DNA of 64,000 nucleotides from Kalaharituber pfeilii (Eukaryota > Ascomycota > Pezizomycetes > Pezizales > Pezizaceae): the NCBI GenBank assembly GCA_015179045.1, contig WHUZ01000025.1, positions 1 through 64,000 of the forward strand. Direction: 5' to 3'. The notes under the pieces were generated by a model. That model made no database searches and had not been told where the DNA came from. It saw nothing but the letters and a program-made list of their open reading frames with translations. Both the position numbers and the translations under genes were made by a program. Below, one piece after another: positions 53,215-62,959 of this stretch (position 1 is its first letter; every line of letters begins with the position of its first letter).

Positions 53215-53404
53215 GGACGACGAGGATGATGAGGACAACGACGGAGAGGATGAGGATGAGGGACTCGGCAAGGAGGACGAGGAGGAGATGGAGTCAGCCC
53301 AACGGGATCCGTATAAGGATGCCCTGTTAGCTTACGCTAACAGCAAGTGACCGAGGTTCATCCTTTCCCGGACCCGGATAGTCTTAGGTGGTATCCAGAG
53401 GGGA

Positions 53405-53995
53405 TTTTTTTTTTTTTAATTTTTTAACTTTTTTCTCTTTGTTTCCTCTCATTTTTTCTTGGTCTCCGGTTGCTTGTATTTATATGGCCTGTTAGTATTG
53501 CTTTTGTCTCTTTTCATACACGGTCCGCCTTCAGAGTGTCTTTTTTCCCTCCGTTTCTTTCTCTTTATTTCTTTTCCTGTGAGTTTCATTTTAGTATGGC
53601 TTGTTTGTCTCTATCTCTTTTTTATTTTATATTTTATGTCAATACACGCATGCCACCCTAAGGGCTATGGCGAGGTTCTATCTCTTTCATTCCATTGATA
53701 TTGTGGGTTCTATGACGTTCAGCTGAAGATTTTGACGGGATCTATTGGATTTTTTTATTTTTTATTTTTATTTTTATTTTTTTTTTACTATTTTCTTTTT
53801 TTTCTTTTATTTTTCTTTTTTCTATTTTAGATATCATAACTCGTGTGCTGCCCTGTTGGCTATGATGGGAATTAGATGGTTGAATAATGTGTTTTTGTGC
53901 TGTGTTACTCGGTATATCTATTATCAGTTCAGTATTTTTTGCGTTTTTTCTTTTTTTTTTTTTTTTTTTATTTATTTAATATATATATGTTAAGA
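53405..53995. repeat. T-rich low-complexity DNA
   Basis: Long T tracts with few other bases downstream of the DUF6532-like gene. Short open frames here are Phe-rich by-products. A second degraded family-A hairpin (ACTCGTGTGCTGCCCTG..GGCTATGATGG) lies near 53838-53873. Confidence 0.8.
53621..53676 (-). mobile_element. LINE-A 3' tail, ultra-short insertion
   Basis: T-rich tract, then CAATACACGCATGCCACCCTAAGGGCTATGGCGAGGT. The 11-bp TSD TCTATCTCTTT lies at 53610-53620 and 53677-53687. Confidence 0.85.
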
Positions 53996-54299
53996 TGGGT
54001 CTAATACAATATGAAGGCTTGAAATGTGCGTGCAGACGCTCACAAGGAGGTAGAAATGTTCACAAGGAGGTAGTTCTCAAGCCGTAGAATATGAAGCGGT
54101 GTCCTGGAGGGGATATATTGGAGCTGCGTCCAGACTCCTAGGAGGAGATGAGAGGCTTAACTTGGATGGTGCCGAGCTTGGCCTGTTATGAAATGGGGAG
54201 ACTTGAGTCTTGAAGATGAACCAAGGGCCGTATCCTGACAACGACAATCTTTAATTGTAACAACTTAAAGATACTGCAGAGAACATACTAAGTCCAAGC

Positions 54300-54620
54300 G
54301 CGGACCATGAAAGGCCACGTCTAGACCATGAGGAAGAGAGGCCGCGTCATGCAACACTGAAGATGTTTGGTTGCGTCCGGACGCTGAGGAAAAGGTGCCG
54401 TGTCTGGGTGTGAGAAAGCAAGGGTTGCGTACTGGCAAGGGGAGCGATTAGCTGGGTGTTTAGCTGTGTCTGGGTACAGACGATGAGGGGCCATATCTAG
54501 ACCGTGCGGAAGAGAGGCTGCGTCCTGGCGCCGGGAATGTTTGGTTGCGTCCGGGCGCTGAGAAAAAGGTGCCGTGTCTGGGTGCAAGAAAGCGAGGGCT
54601 GCGTCCTGACGCTGAGAACC
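54300..54620. repeat. degenerate tandem repeat, about 168-bp unit
   Basis: Two units: 54318-54445 and 54490-54610 share GGAAGAGAGGC(C/T)GCGTC, ATGTTTGGTTGCGTCCGG and AAAAGGTGCCGTGTCTGGGTG. Shorter GCGTCCGG..GCTGAG fragments continue to 55145. Confidence 0.75.
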
Positions 54621-54629
54621 ACTAGCTGA

Positions 54630-54936
54630 GCGGCACGAGCTAGCTCGAGCCCAGCTGGAGGGTGAGCTCGAGCCTGGATTGATAATATACATAATAATGA
54701 CAAACTAAACTAAACTAAGCTAAATTTTCATCTTTCTCACTACTATCAGCTAAATTGTGCATTTCGAAGTTGTTGGTAGGTCAGAATGAGCTCCAAGTCT
54801 CTAATTATTATTATATTAGGTATTTACAGTTTATGAAACCTTGCACTGGCTAAGCATTTTAGCGAGCTGGCAAGAAAAACACAAGCATGATCTTGGCTCG
54901 TTTGAGCTCGAGCCAGCTCGTGCCGCTCACTCAGTG
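54630..54936. mobile_element. small MITE, about 305 bp
   Basis: The ends GAGCGGCACGAGCTAGCTCG and, inverted, CGAGCCAGCTCGTGCCGCTC. The flanks ACTAGCTG and ACTCAGTG could be a diverged 8-bp TSD (hAT-like). No coding region. Confidence 0.55.
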
Positions 54937-54981
54937 CGTCCGGGTGCAAACTATGAGGGGATACGTCCGAACGCTGAGAAG

Positions 54982-54992
54982 TTTTACTGATA

Positions 54993-55020
<28 letters not shown>
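54982..55020 (+). mobile_element. LINE-A poly(A) insertion with about 12 bases of element
   Basis: TTTTACTGATAT plus about 27 A. The 13-bp TSD GAACGCTGAGAAG (54969-54981) and GAACGCTGTGAAG (55021-55033), one mismatch. TGATAT is the last part of the family-A tail. It is among the shortest retro-insertions recognisable. Confidence 0.8.
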
Positions 55021-55024
<4 letters not shown>

Positions 55025-55039
55025 GCTGTGAAGGAGGTG

Positions 55040-56250
55040 CTGTGTCTGGATGTGGAGTAATAAGGGCCGTTTTATGGCAGTAGGAGAGTAAAACGGAAGC
55101 CGGGAAGTGAAAAAAGAAGAGGTTGTACCCGGACGTTCAGAGGCAGAAAGGTGCGTTGTAATAAGAACGTTGCAGATATATATGGGGAAGATGCAGTTAA
55201 AAGAAGAGTTCCAGACGTCAGTCACTAGGCCGAGGTTCATGATTTAAAAGAATGGATGTTTTGCACCCCGGGTGTCAAGTCTGCGTCAGAGGCGCTAGTG
55301 GCGTCTGACGCACAGGAGTGACAGGACGCAAAAATTTTCCGTTCCTGATGTATATGGCACGGGGTTCATTTGTGGTTTTTCATTGGCCTTTACTTACGTT
55401 AACTCACATGAGCATTTAAAAGACATGTCTTGGACTAGTGACTGCAAGGTGCATTTGTCTTCACCGGATGCGAGCGAATTAGCATTCTCCAAAGGGATGT
55501 ATTTATATCATGTACGCACACACATTAAGTACTTCCTAGTGTTCATGTTTCAATTGCATTGTTATTCATGCCGTCTCGTTTCTGCCCTCCAGATTCTGTC
55601 CCAATCAACATTCATACTTATTTACACGTGTGCTCTGCGTTAGGGGAAAATACTCAGAAGCGCTATGCATGCGCCACCTGACAGTGGGTCAAAAGTGAAG
55701 TAGGTATGACTTTTTGTCGAAAAGTCTTCAGAACATGTACTGGTATGGGTATTACACAAAAAAATACGACACACATAATTTTTAAATGCTTACAAGTCAA
55801 TAAATTGTGTCACGGAGGTTGACATAGTCGATAGAGAGTCTATGATCTCCTAATGAGGTAGTCATTACTAGAACGGTCGCTCCGTTAGTAGTGTAACACC
55901 ATTAGGAAATAATAGTAAGCACTAAGCAGGAAGCCTAGGGTTGATCAGGACAGGACGCTGTCAGTCACCTACGGCTTGGCAGAGTAAGCCGCCACAGGGC
56001 CCTAATTAGAAATGCTACTCCGTTATCTCTAGAAGAGATAACTAGGCTAGGTTTAGTGCTAGGAGGAGCTGATAAGTCTGAAACCTGATAGGTAACGGAC
56101 CGGACCGTGTATCCAGTAGATTGGAACAAGACCTCAGCCTCCGTAGAAAGCCACTGTCAGAAAGGGCACTTAGGATGGGATCCAGTAAGAGTATTTAACT
56201 TGAGCTGGATGGCCCGCCCCGACAGAAGAACCATTATCAGTGAAAGCTGT
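55040..56250. other. unassigned DNA, no gene
   Basis: No ORF with family resemblance. From about 55800 the sequence has the look of LTR-retrotransposon debris (many CTAGG and TCCG strings, stop-rich), but nothing is identified. Confidence 0.4.
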
Positions 56251-56279
56251 AACACTCCCGCTTAAAGTTATTTCTGTAT

Positions 56280-56816
56280 AAGAATATATTCTAAGTTTTT
56301 TATTCACATAATCGGCCGTGACGAAGCACCCCCGTTATAAATTGTGGCATAATTATCACTCAAGTGCTATAACAGCTCAAAGCTAATCTAGTATACTTCT
56401 AACTAATAATAGAAGCTCTTCTTTTATTATTTATCTTACTCTTTCTGAGGTTTCTACCTTGTTTATACATTTATTACATACAATAATAATTCTAAAATGC
56501 TAAACGTAAGTAGTTACTTAATTATAAATTTTACAACTAAAATCTTTATTTACAAGTATAAGATATTTCTTATTAATAAGCTTACTCTTATAAGTCTAAT
56601 AATCTATATAATAACTAACTAAAAACTTAAGAATATTTCTTTAAATAGTTCTATTAATTTTAGTTCTATTAAAAAATTAGTTCTATTTTATATTAATAAG
56701 TTATTTAACTACTATTATTTCTATCTTAATACTAATACTAAATATATATTTTAGACTTAGTACAGATTTATAATAGTAAATATAATAATAAAATATAAAA
56801 AATTATATAATATAAG
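56280..56816. other. very AT-rich block
   Basis: Mostly A and T, rich in TATTAATAAG and TTATTA strings, with no ORF. It may be a C-to-T-mutated repeat. The matching AT-rich block resumes at 58072-58350, so the two were probably one stretch before the LTR inserted. Confidence 0.7.
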
Positions 56817-56849
56817 TGTCACAGCCCACGCCTTACAGTCTCCGCACAC

Positions 56850-56985
56850 CAAGCCACGACCGCCGGCAAGCCACGACCGCCGGCAAGCCACGACCGCCGG
56901 CAAGCCACGACCGCCGGCAAGCCACGACCGCCGGCAAGCCACGACCGCCGGCAAGCCACGACCGCCGGCAAGCCATGACCGCCTC
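56850..56985 (+). repeat. 17-bp tandem repeat (CCACGACCGCCGGCAAG)
   Basis: Seven to eight nearly identical units in the U3-like part of the LTR. Confidence 0.95.
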
Positions 56986-57034
56986 CCGCCAACGGCCGGC
57001 AAGCTCATAGAACCGGCTAGCTATAGGTAGCTAG

Positions 57035-57365
57035 CAAGCTGCCAGTATAGCCCGCCTGCCAGTATAGCCTGCCTGCCAGTATAGCCCGCCTGCCAGTACA
57101 GCCCGCCTGCTAGTATAGTCCGCCTGCTAGTATAGCCTGCCTGCCAGTACAGCCCGCCTGCTAGTATAGCCCGCCTGCCAGTACAGCCCGCCTGCTAGTA
57201 TAGCCCGCCTGCCAGTACAGCCCGCCTGCTAGTATAGCCCGCCTGCCAGTACGACCCGCCTGCTAGTATAGCCCGCCTGCCAGTACAGCCCGCCTGCTAG
57301 TACCGCCGCCTGCCAGTATAGCCTGCCCGCCAGTATAGCCTGCCCGCCAGTATAGCCCGCCTTCC
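57035..57365 (+). repeat. 17-bp tandem repeat (CCTGCCAGTATAGCCCG)
   Basis: About 19 units. Two alternating versions, CCAGTA(T/C)AGCCCG and CTAGTATAGCCCG, form a 34-bp higher-order unit in the middle. The period is the same as the adjoining array but the sequence differs. Confidence 0.95.
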
Positions 57366-57572
57366 ATGAAAATTCTACCTTTGCCACCTTGCTCTTACTA
57401 CCGCTCTCATCGCCGCTTCTACCTTTGTAATATGTTTCTTCGCTAATGAGTCTATCATGTCTATAAAGGCCCTATCTGGTCCTCATGTAAATAGTTCTTT
57501 TTCTCCTTGTCTGTTGTCTTGTCTTCTTAATAAACCCATATGGTTCCTCGCAGTTCATATGTTCTTGTTATT

Positions 57573-57832
57573 GAAGAAAACTAGCTCAGCGGTAGTCTAC
57601 CTGGAGAAGGCCACCGAGGTTGGGAGGGTGAGGCTCGGAGGACGATGGCTGAGATCGGACCAGTACGAATGGGACAGGGGACGGAAGTAGGACACACTAG
57701 GTCCGGCATTCCACCCGCACCATGTACGAGTTTCGCGGGCATAACATGTATTTAGTGACGTAGTTGTCTTTCTTCTAAATAAAACCTCGCCATAAGCCCG
57801 GCGGCATGCGAGTAATGATATAAAAACAAAAA
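57573..57832 (+). mobile_element. half-LINE A, 260-bp insertion in the LTR
   Basis: It encodes the ORF1 end (SSAVVYLEKATEVGRVRLGG..WDRGRK, stop near 57690), 3' UTR and hairpin. The 14-bp TSD ATGTTCTTGTTATT lies at 57559-57572 and 57833-57846. Confidence 0.95.
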
Positions 57833-58339
57833 ATGTTCTTGTTATTCTTATCAATCCCTAGATCTAATTCAGTACTTGATCTTCTCTGCCTTTTCACCAT
57901 AGCCTGCCATCTCCGCTGAACCAGAACCGCTGAACTAGAACTGCTGAACCGCTACCGGCGAGCCTCTCCTGTCCTGTTTGTCAAGCCTCTGCCGTTCAGC
58001 GCTTGCGAAGCTACTATTACCCTGAACTGGTCATATCCCTTAGTTGCACCAGCCCGCCGTCGCTCGTGACATTTTGATTATAATATTTAAAAAAAATTAT
58101 ATAAAGCAATTTTAGATAATTAGCTGATTAGTACTACTTAAAATGAATATAATTACATTATTTATATACTTAGTTAGTTGCACTTATTTTAATATAGCTT
58201 ATTCTAACTCTTTTTTCTCTTAATCCTATTTTTATGTTAAATTTTATTTATTAAATAGTTATAACAGTTTTTTACTCTCTTATTAGTATATAAAATTAGT
58301 ATCTTACTTAAGTATATAAAAAGTTCTTTTATTTTTACT

Positions 58340-58640
58340 AGTATCTATAATGTGTTACCGGCGTGAGGGGCTCGGCTACGCTGGGCCCGGAGGCTAGGTG
58401 TTACGGCTAAGGGGTGGAAATACGGCGGGCCGGACCGGCTACGGAGGTGTATATACGGCGGGCCGAAATGGCTACGGAGGCGTGTAAACGGCGGGCCTAA
58501 AGGGCAGCTACTCGGCGGGGGGCGCGCAGCGGAGCGGAGCGGTTCACGGGCGTAGTGAGGGAACGATAGGTTCAGAGTTATAGAGAACTTAGAACACCGC
58601 TAGTGTCTTGATTCTTCTACCTATGATACTCCCTCCCCGC
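58340..58640. other. GC-rich unassigned DNA
   Basis: Repeats of GGCGGGCC and GGCTACGGAGG(T/C)GT at about 38 bp between 58420 and 58500. It may be the start of another LTR or a 5' UTR. No gene. Confidence 0.4.
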
Positions 58641-59035
58641 CCATCCTAGCATGGCCGCCAGCGGGTCTCTCTCCTCCTCTTCGCTCTTGGCGGTTCTCTC
58701 ACCACCTCCCGACACGCTGGCCATCTCTGACTCCACACCCTGCACTCATCCCAGATGTGTGCTGCCGATTCTTCCCCTTCTGTACACCATCGGCACTCCG
58801 GGCTTTCCGCTTTGTCGACTTTGAGTTTTTATGCTCTGAGACCTTTGCCCTTCAGCAGTCCTGCTAAGGTGGCTGTCAATCCGCTTAACCGCTGCAGAGG
58901 CCTGTAACTTATTCCCAGACTGTTTCTTTCCTCCGCTCGTCGGGCTCTCGCCTCCGTGCGCATCCCGGCCTCCGTGATCAACTCTCTCTGGTAGGGGAGT
59001 AGTGCGCCTATCTTGGCTGCTCTGTCTGCCTGACA
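58640..59035 (-). pseudogene. LINE ORF2 C-terminus, degraded
   Basis: LAGLLKGKGLRA then CRWCTEGEESAAHIWDEC and WSQRWPACREV, similar to the LINE-A end at 29272-29540. A stop separates the two parts. Upstream (to 59035) is a stretch with the look of the region between RNase H and the knuckle. Confidence 0.6.
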
Positions 59036-59260
59036 ATAGGGCAAAGGTGCTGCTACTCACGGACTCCACAGCAGCAATCAGTGCAGTCAGAAGTGCAGGG
59101 AGAACAGGCAAAGCGAAGACTGCGGACCTGATACGTGTGAGGGAACTGATTGCAGAGAGGAGGCAGAGGATGAGGGACCTATGCGTGAAGGCACATATCG
59201 GAATAGAGGGCAATGAAAGGGCAGATAAAGCGAAGGAGGGAGCCGGAGCCATGAGGTAAG
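59036..59260 (+). pseudogene. LINE RNase H fragment, opposite orientation
   Basis: KVLLLTDSTAAISAVRSAGR, IRVRELIAERRQRM and VKAHIGIEGNERADKAKEG are RNase H motifs that match LINE-B ORF2 closely in layout. In a LINE this part precedes the C-terminus at 58640-59035, but here it is inverted relative to it. Confidence 0.7.
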
Positions 59261-59284
59261 ACAGTCAGGCTACAGAAGGTGGCG

Positions 59285-60060
59285 CTACTTTGGACGAAAT
59301 ATTCGCCTTTTAGCTTTCCACTTAGTGTATGTTAATCGATATATAGAGAAGGAGCTCTTACCATGCATGTACCAAATGCCCCTCATCAACCACGATGCCT
59401 ACAAGAGCTTCTTTAAACTGTCTTGCCTGCGTAATACTCATGAACCTTTTATTATTCAGGCTGGCAAACTCCGATAGCATATAGACAATTTCGAAACAAC
59501 CAGCTTTCACCCCTGCAATAATACAGTAGATGGGTCCTCCTGAATGTTTGCGCTCGTTAATGCAACTGTCTTTATGCCCAAGGCCAAACATTTATCCACT
59601 TGATTCTTCATTAAAGAAAGTAGTGAACACACTACTAGTAAGATTTTTCCTGGGGCATGTAACACTAGTATTTAGAAGCAAAAGGACTTCCTGTGCTGGT
59701 TCCTGTATTTATGATTTGGTCCCGACCCTCCCATAATGTTGTTACAACATCAATCTGCTAATCACGTACTTGTAAATTCAGCCCATGAGCAGCTGCATGT
59801 CATGATGGTATGACATGGCGGTATGCGAGCGTACCCAGAGCAGGGCTAAAATGCAGTGAGCTACGAGTGCATGTGACCAGCCCGCCCCTGCTATGCCTGA
59901 AGACCTGGCGCGAACCGGTACCAAGAGCCCGTATGCATGGATACTCCTATACTTATATCCCGACCATACTACCAGGGGTCACCGGTAGTTCTACCTTTTG
60001 GTACAACGGTTTGCAAGACGGTCAGTTGCAACCCGTAACACTACACGCCTTCGGATTGAT
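59285..60060. other. unassigned DNA
   Basis: Open frames exist but show no family resemblance. The + frame 59810-60244 depends on a retro-inserted poly(A) and is rejected. Confidence 0.4.
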
Positions 60061-60077
60061 TCTGCAAGCTTTCCTCT

Positions 60078-60111
60078 GCACTCGATTAATGAAATTAAAA
60101 AAAAAAAAAAA
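60078..60111 (+). mobile_element. LINE-A insertion with 19 bases of element
   Basis: GCACTCGATTAATGAAATT plus about 15 A. The 12-bp TSD AAGCTTTCCTCT lies at 60066-60077 and 60112-60123. Only the right arm of the terminal hairpin was copied. Confidence 0.85.
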
Positions 60112-60239
60112 AAGCTTTCCTCTAATACCTATATCACCTTCTGTAGACTTTATTCCAGGATTTATGAAGAACTTGCTTCTGAAACGTGACTCCTATCCTT
60201 CATTCGACATCTCAGAGTTGTGCAACCCAAATGTTATCT

Positions 60240-60925
60240 GCTGACCCAGAACAGGAATACCTGTAAGTTGGGTCTGTTCAGTACACTACTCCCCGGATTC
60301 TTCTGACCCCCTGGCCAGGTCTTCCGTTTGTATTGGCTTGTTCTCAGGCTCCCGACTTGATATTGTATTGACCTCCACAGTTCGACTGCAGTTGTCGGGT
60401 GCAGCCCACACAGCGTTGCCTTAGTGGCCGCAGGCCACGGCTAGTCCACCTGCACCCCCGACTACCATTTCAGGAATAGAAACAAGTTCAGTATTGTAAA
60501 AAGATGATTGAAATTACCTCCTCTAGCTTAACTTCTCTATAATCCGACTAATCATATAAAGCAACTACTTAATATAACTTCTTATTATATATATGACCCC
60601 GTTTGTACTATTATAACAATTCCCGAGAGAAGTGAATGATATACTAATTCTAGCTAATCTAATAAACTATAGCTACAGTAAAGTAAGTATGACAAAGTAT
60701 CACTACTGACAGTCATGCTGTTATTACATTGTATAAATGAATTCAAAACCTCACTATGATCAAACTGGATCCTTTAAAGCACTCACCCACCCCTAAGGAA
60801 ACATCTCATATGACAAAGTCAATCTTCCGCCTCTGGCATCAAGAAGCTATCATTTTCTATCACATATTCTTTACGTTTGCCCATTGCTGAGGCAGAACTA
60901 GATGAACTACCTTCCGCTCTGAAGC
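60240..60925. other. intergenic DNA downstream of the 61-kb gene
   Basis: AT-rich with no ORF. It probably includes the 3' UTR of the minus-strand gene ending at 60933. Confidence 0.45.
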
Positions 60926-60932
60926 TCTCCTC

Positions 60933-62894
60933 TTATGTGCTCAATTGCTGATGTTTACCTCTTGGATACATCACGTCTGTGGCCGCTTGATGGTATATTG
61001 TACTAGTTCGCTTCAGTGCCTCAATTCCTACTGAGGTCCCCAACTTCATGGAAATCGTCTCCTTATATATAGTTGATATTGCCTTCAGGGATCCACGTTT
61101 TTCGTTCTTCAGTTCTAGATAAAGATCCATATCCCTCTTAGCATTTTGTTGGGCCTTGATTATCTCTTGCATAAGTCCTTTTGCCTCTTCCTTTTTGGCA
61201 CGTTCTCTCATGCCAATGAGGTCACTTCGATATGAGCATGCTTTAAGTTCCTCTAAGACATAACAGGCTCTCCCGAAAGGCCCCAAGCTTGCAATTTTGA
61301 TAGCCTCATCAGTCACATAATCAAGCATATCCTCATCTGTGAGTTTATTTTTGACTAGTTGAATAGTATGGTTGTTGAATTCCACATCAAGTTCTTCTTG
61401 CTCCATTAATTCTTCCATAGCTGTCTGATTAACTAACTCGGGGTTAGTCCTATCATGGAACTCACTTCTAATTTCCATTGGTACTGATACATTGTGTAGT
61501 CGAGTATTCGGTAAAACTTTCTCCCAATTTTCAGTAGAACCTGCAGTCACATCGTTCAAGCCAAACATTTCATCTTCCTCTTCTGACACAGGCTCAGGTA
61601 TGTGGGTACCCAAATGCATGGAACTAGTAATAATAATGTCATCCTGACCCTTCGTATTAGAGTCTTCTGGTGGTATTGTTCTACTATATTGAGAATCGGG
61701 TCTGTCTGTATCACCGACCTCCCCACCAACTTTTGACCAGTCAATAGACTTTATTTCTCCATACTCATTTTTCTTTTGTTCAAATCCCAATCTCTTTAAT
61801 AGTTCACCCCAGGCAGGTGTCTCACGAGGGTCATCATACATCATTGGTTCCGTGACCCATTCTTCTGGAGTTCTAGGTCCCTCCCATAACTTCACAAGGG
61901 GTGGCCACCCAGCAAGCTCCGGCCAATTGGTGCAATGAAATTCCTTGATGCGCACCGCAACAGAGAGAGATGGTTGAACAATTCCATTTAGGGTCAATAG
62001 TCGGATATATCTTGCCACGATAGTAATGGTACTATTTGTCAGGGCTTGAACAAATTCACGACCCACGCCAGTGCGAGGATTCTTAACCGATACATCAAAA
62101 TATCGGGAAGCAACAGACCATAACATAAGTATTTCTCCATGAGTGAACTAGAAAAAAGTAGAAATAGCATCGGCATCAGGATCTCCACATTTCTTTTTTG
62201 ATTTCCCGGTTTTCTTTGCAGTATCCTTGAGGTACTCAATCCCAGCTGGGTAACCAAGGTAGCAGCGAGCAAGGGTCTCAAAGCAACCGACAAGAATACC
62301 TTGGATTTCAAGGGTAAGATCTTTAATGTACTGATATTCGCGGGCAACCTCAACCACGCCAGGAGTTTTTGGGGTGAGCAGGAGCAACAAGCTACGGATC
62401 AAATCGTCTCCCGGAGCACGGACTTACATCGCCATAGCCCCCAGGGCGGCAAGCGATTAATGAAATAAAAAAAAAAAAAAAAGAGCACGGACTTTGACCG
62501 TGATGATGCCAACAAGCCAGCGAACTTTCTGCATCCATTCCTCTCGAGTCTATAATTCCCATTAGCATTCTGCGTACTGTATCTACAGCTCATGTACTCC
62601 AAGTGGTACTCTATTCTCCTTTGGGTATGGCTCCGGGAGGTATGGCCTGATGAATATGATACTTACAGTAGATGATTGAATCAAATCCAACAATTGACCA
62701 GGGAGCCATTCTTTGAGGTTTGTTTTATTCCACACCACACATGCGGTACCCTCATAAGGGTCATCCCCACCGTCGGCCAGCCCTGGTTCAATCTTGACCT
62801 TCACCCCTGGGCTGATTGCGGCATTGTCCTTCTTGAGGCAGTCGGAGGTACGACTGGGAGTTTCATTATAACTAGCCTTCCTTGGAGGTGCCAT
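60933..62894 (-). CDS. unrecognised multi-exon gene
   Basis: Exon 1 begins MAPPRKASYNETPSRTSDCL at 62894 and runs to LLDLIQSST, where GTAAGT (about 62667) is a good donor. A second block has REEWMQKVRWLVGIITVKVRAP, then after a LINE-A tail (62426-62482) GDDLIRSLLLLLTPKTPGVV and CYLGYPAGIEYLKDT. The last block is a 397-codon frame (62126-60933) with a charged Glu/Asp-rich middle and a helical C-terminus with many Lys/Glu. A TAG precedes it (ISTFF*FTHGE) in a pyrimidine-rich TTTTTTCTAG that could be a splice acceptor. Exon 1 has VKIEP, a SUMO-acceptor-like motif. No domain known. It is a host-gene candidate, now probably broken by the insertion. Confidence 0.55.
62426..62482 (+). mobile_element. 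LINE-A 3' tail in the 61-kb gene
   Basis: ACATCGCCATAGCCCC..GGGCGGCAAGCGATTAATGAAAT plus poly(A), ATCGC/GCGAT subtype. The 12-bp TSD GAGCACGGACTT lies at 62414-62425 and 62483-62494. It lies in antisense direction to the gene. Confidence 0.95.
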
Positions 62895-62959
62895 GGTAGG
62901 CTTGATAGATGAGCAGGAATTAGAGTAGAGTAAGATAGCTAATTGGATGGGAGTACAGT

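Larger units (their letters stand above)
51510..53350 (+). pseudogene. DUF6532-like protein gene, main part (interrupted)
   Basis: Reading pieces in order: QASSEATTQPNNSASD (spliced after a probable intron ending ..TTGCACAG), DERAVVEEAARLIKLHTLFKD, PDLAHTAMIIEQLWEEA, then after another intron APEIVTIIYDKYFAGP, EPEFIKMINGTFIALVCACI, YHLLGAWVEGEF, then a GTAAGT intron, RRLYDQW joined across a retro-insertion to RRDFNGAMQRQLL, and finally a long Asp/Glu-rich tail ending LLAYANSK (stop 53348). The 'IALV.ACIYHLL..W..G.F' block resembles the fungal DUF6532 family; family and accession were not checked. Function unknown, possibly nuclear given the acidic and basic ends. A stop (KLLKG*) and a frameshift precede the acidic tail, so the copy may be dead. 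Confidence 0.55.
56817..58071 (+). mobile_element. probable solo LTR with repeat-rich U3
   Basis: It begins TGTCACAGCCCACG and ends CGCTCGTGACA, so the ends are TGTCAC..GTGACA. It contains TATAAAGG (57464), AATAAA (57529) and two 17-bp tandem arrays. Without the family-A insert (57573-57832) it is about 1.0 kb. The flanking 5-mers (ATAAG and TTTTG) do not match, so a clean TSD is missing. GC-rich in AT-rich surroundings. Confidence 0.6.

Noticed and set aside
56816..57010. Possible CRISPR-like array of 17-bp GC-rich repeats
   Set aside because: The repeats are directly adjacent with no spacers and the context is a eukaryotic LTR.
59810..60244. 144-codon + frame
   Set aside because: It is open only because a LINE-A poly(A) insertion supplies Lys codons; no similarity on either side.
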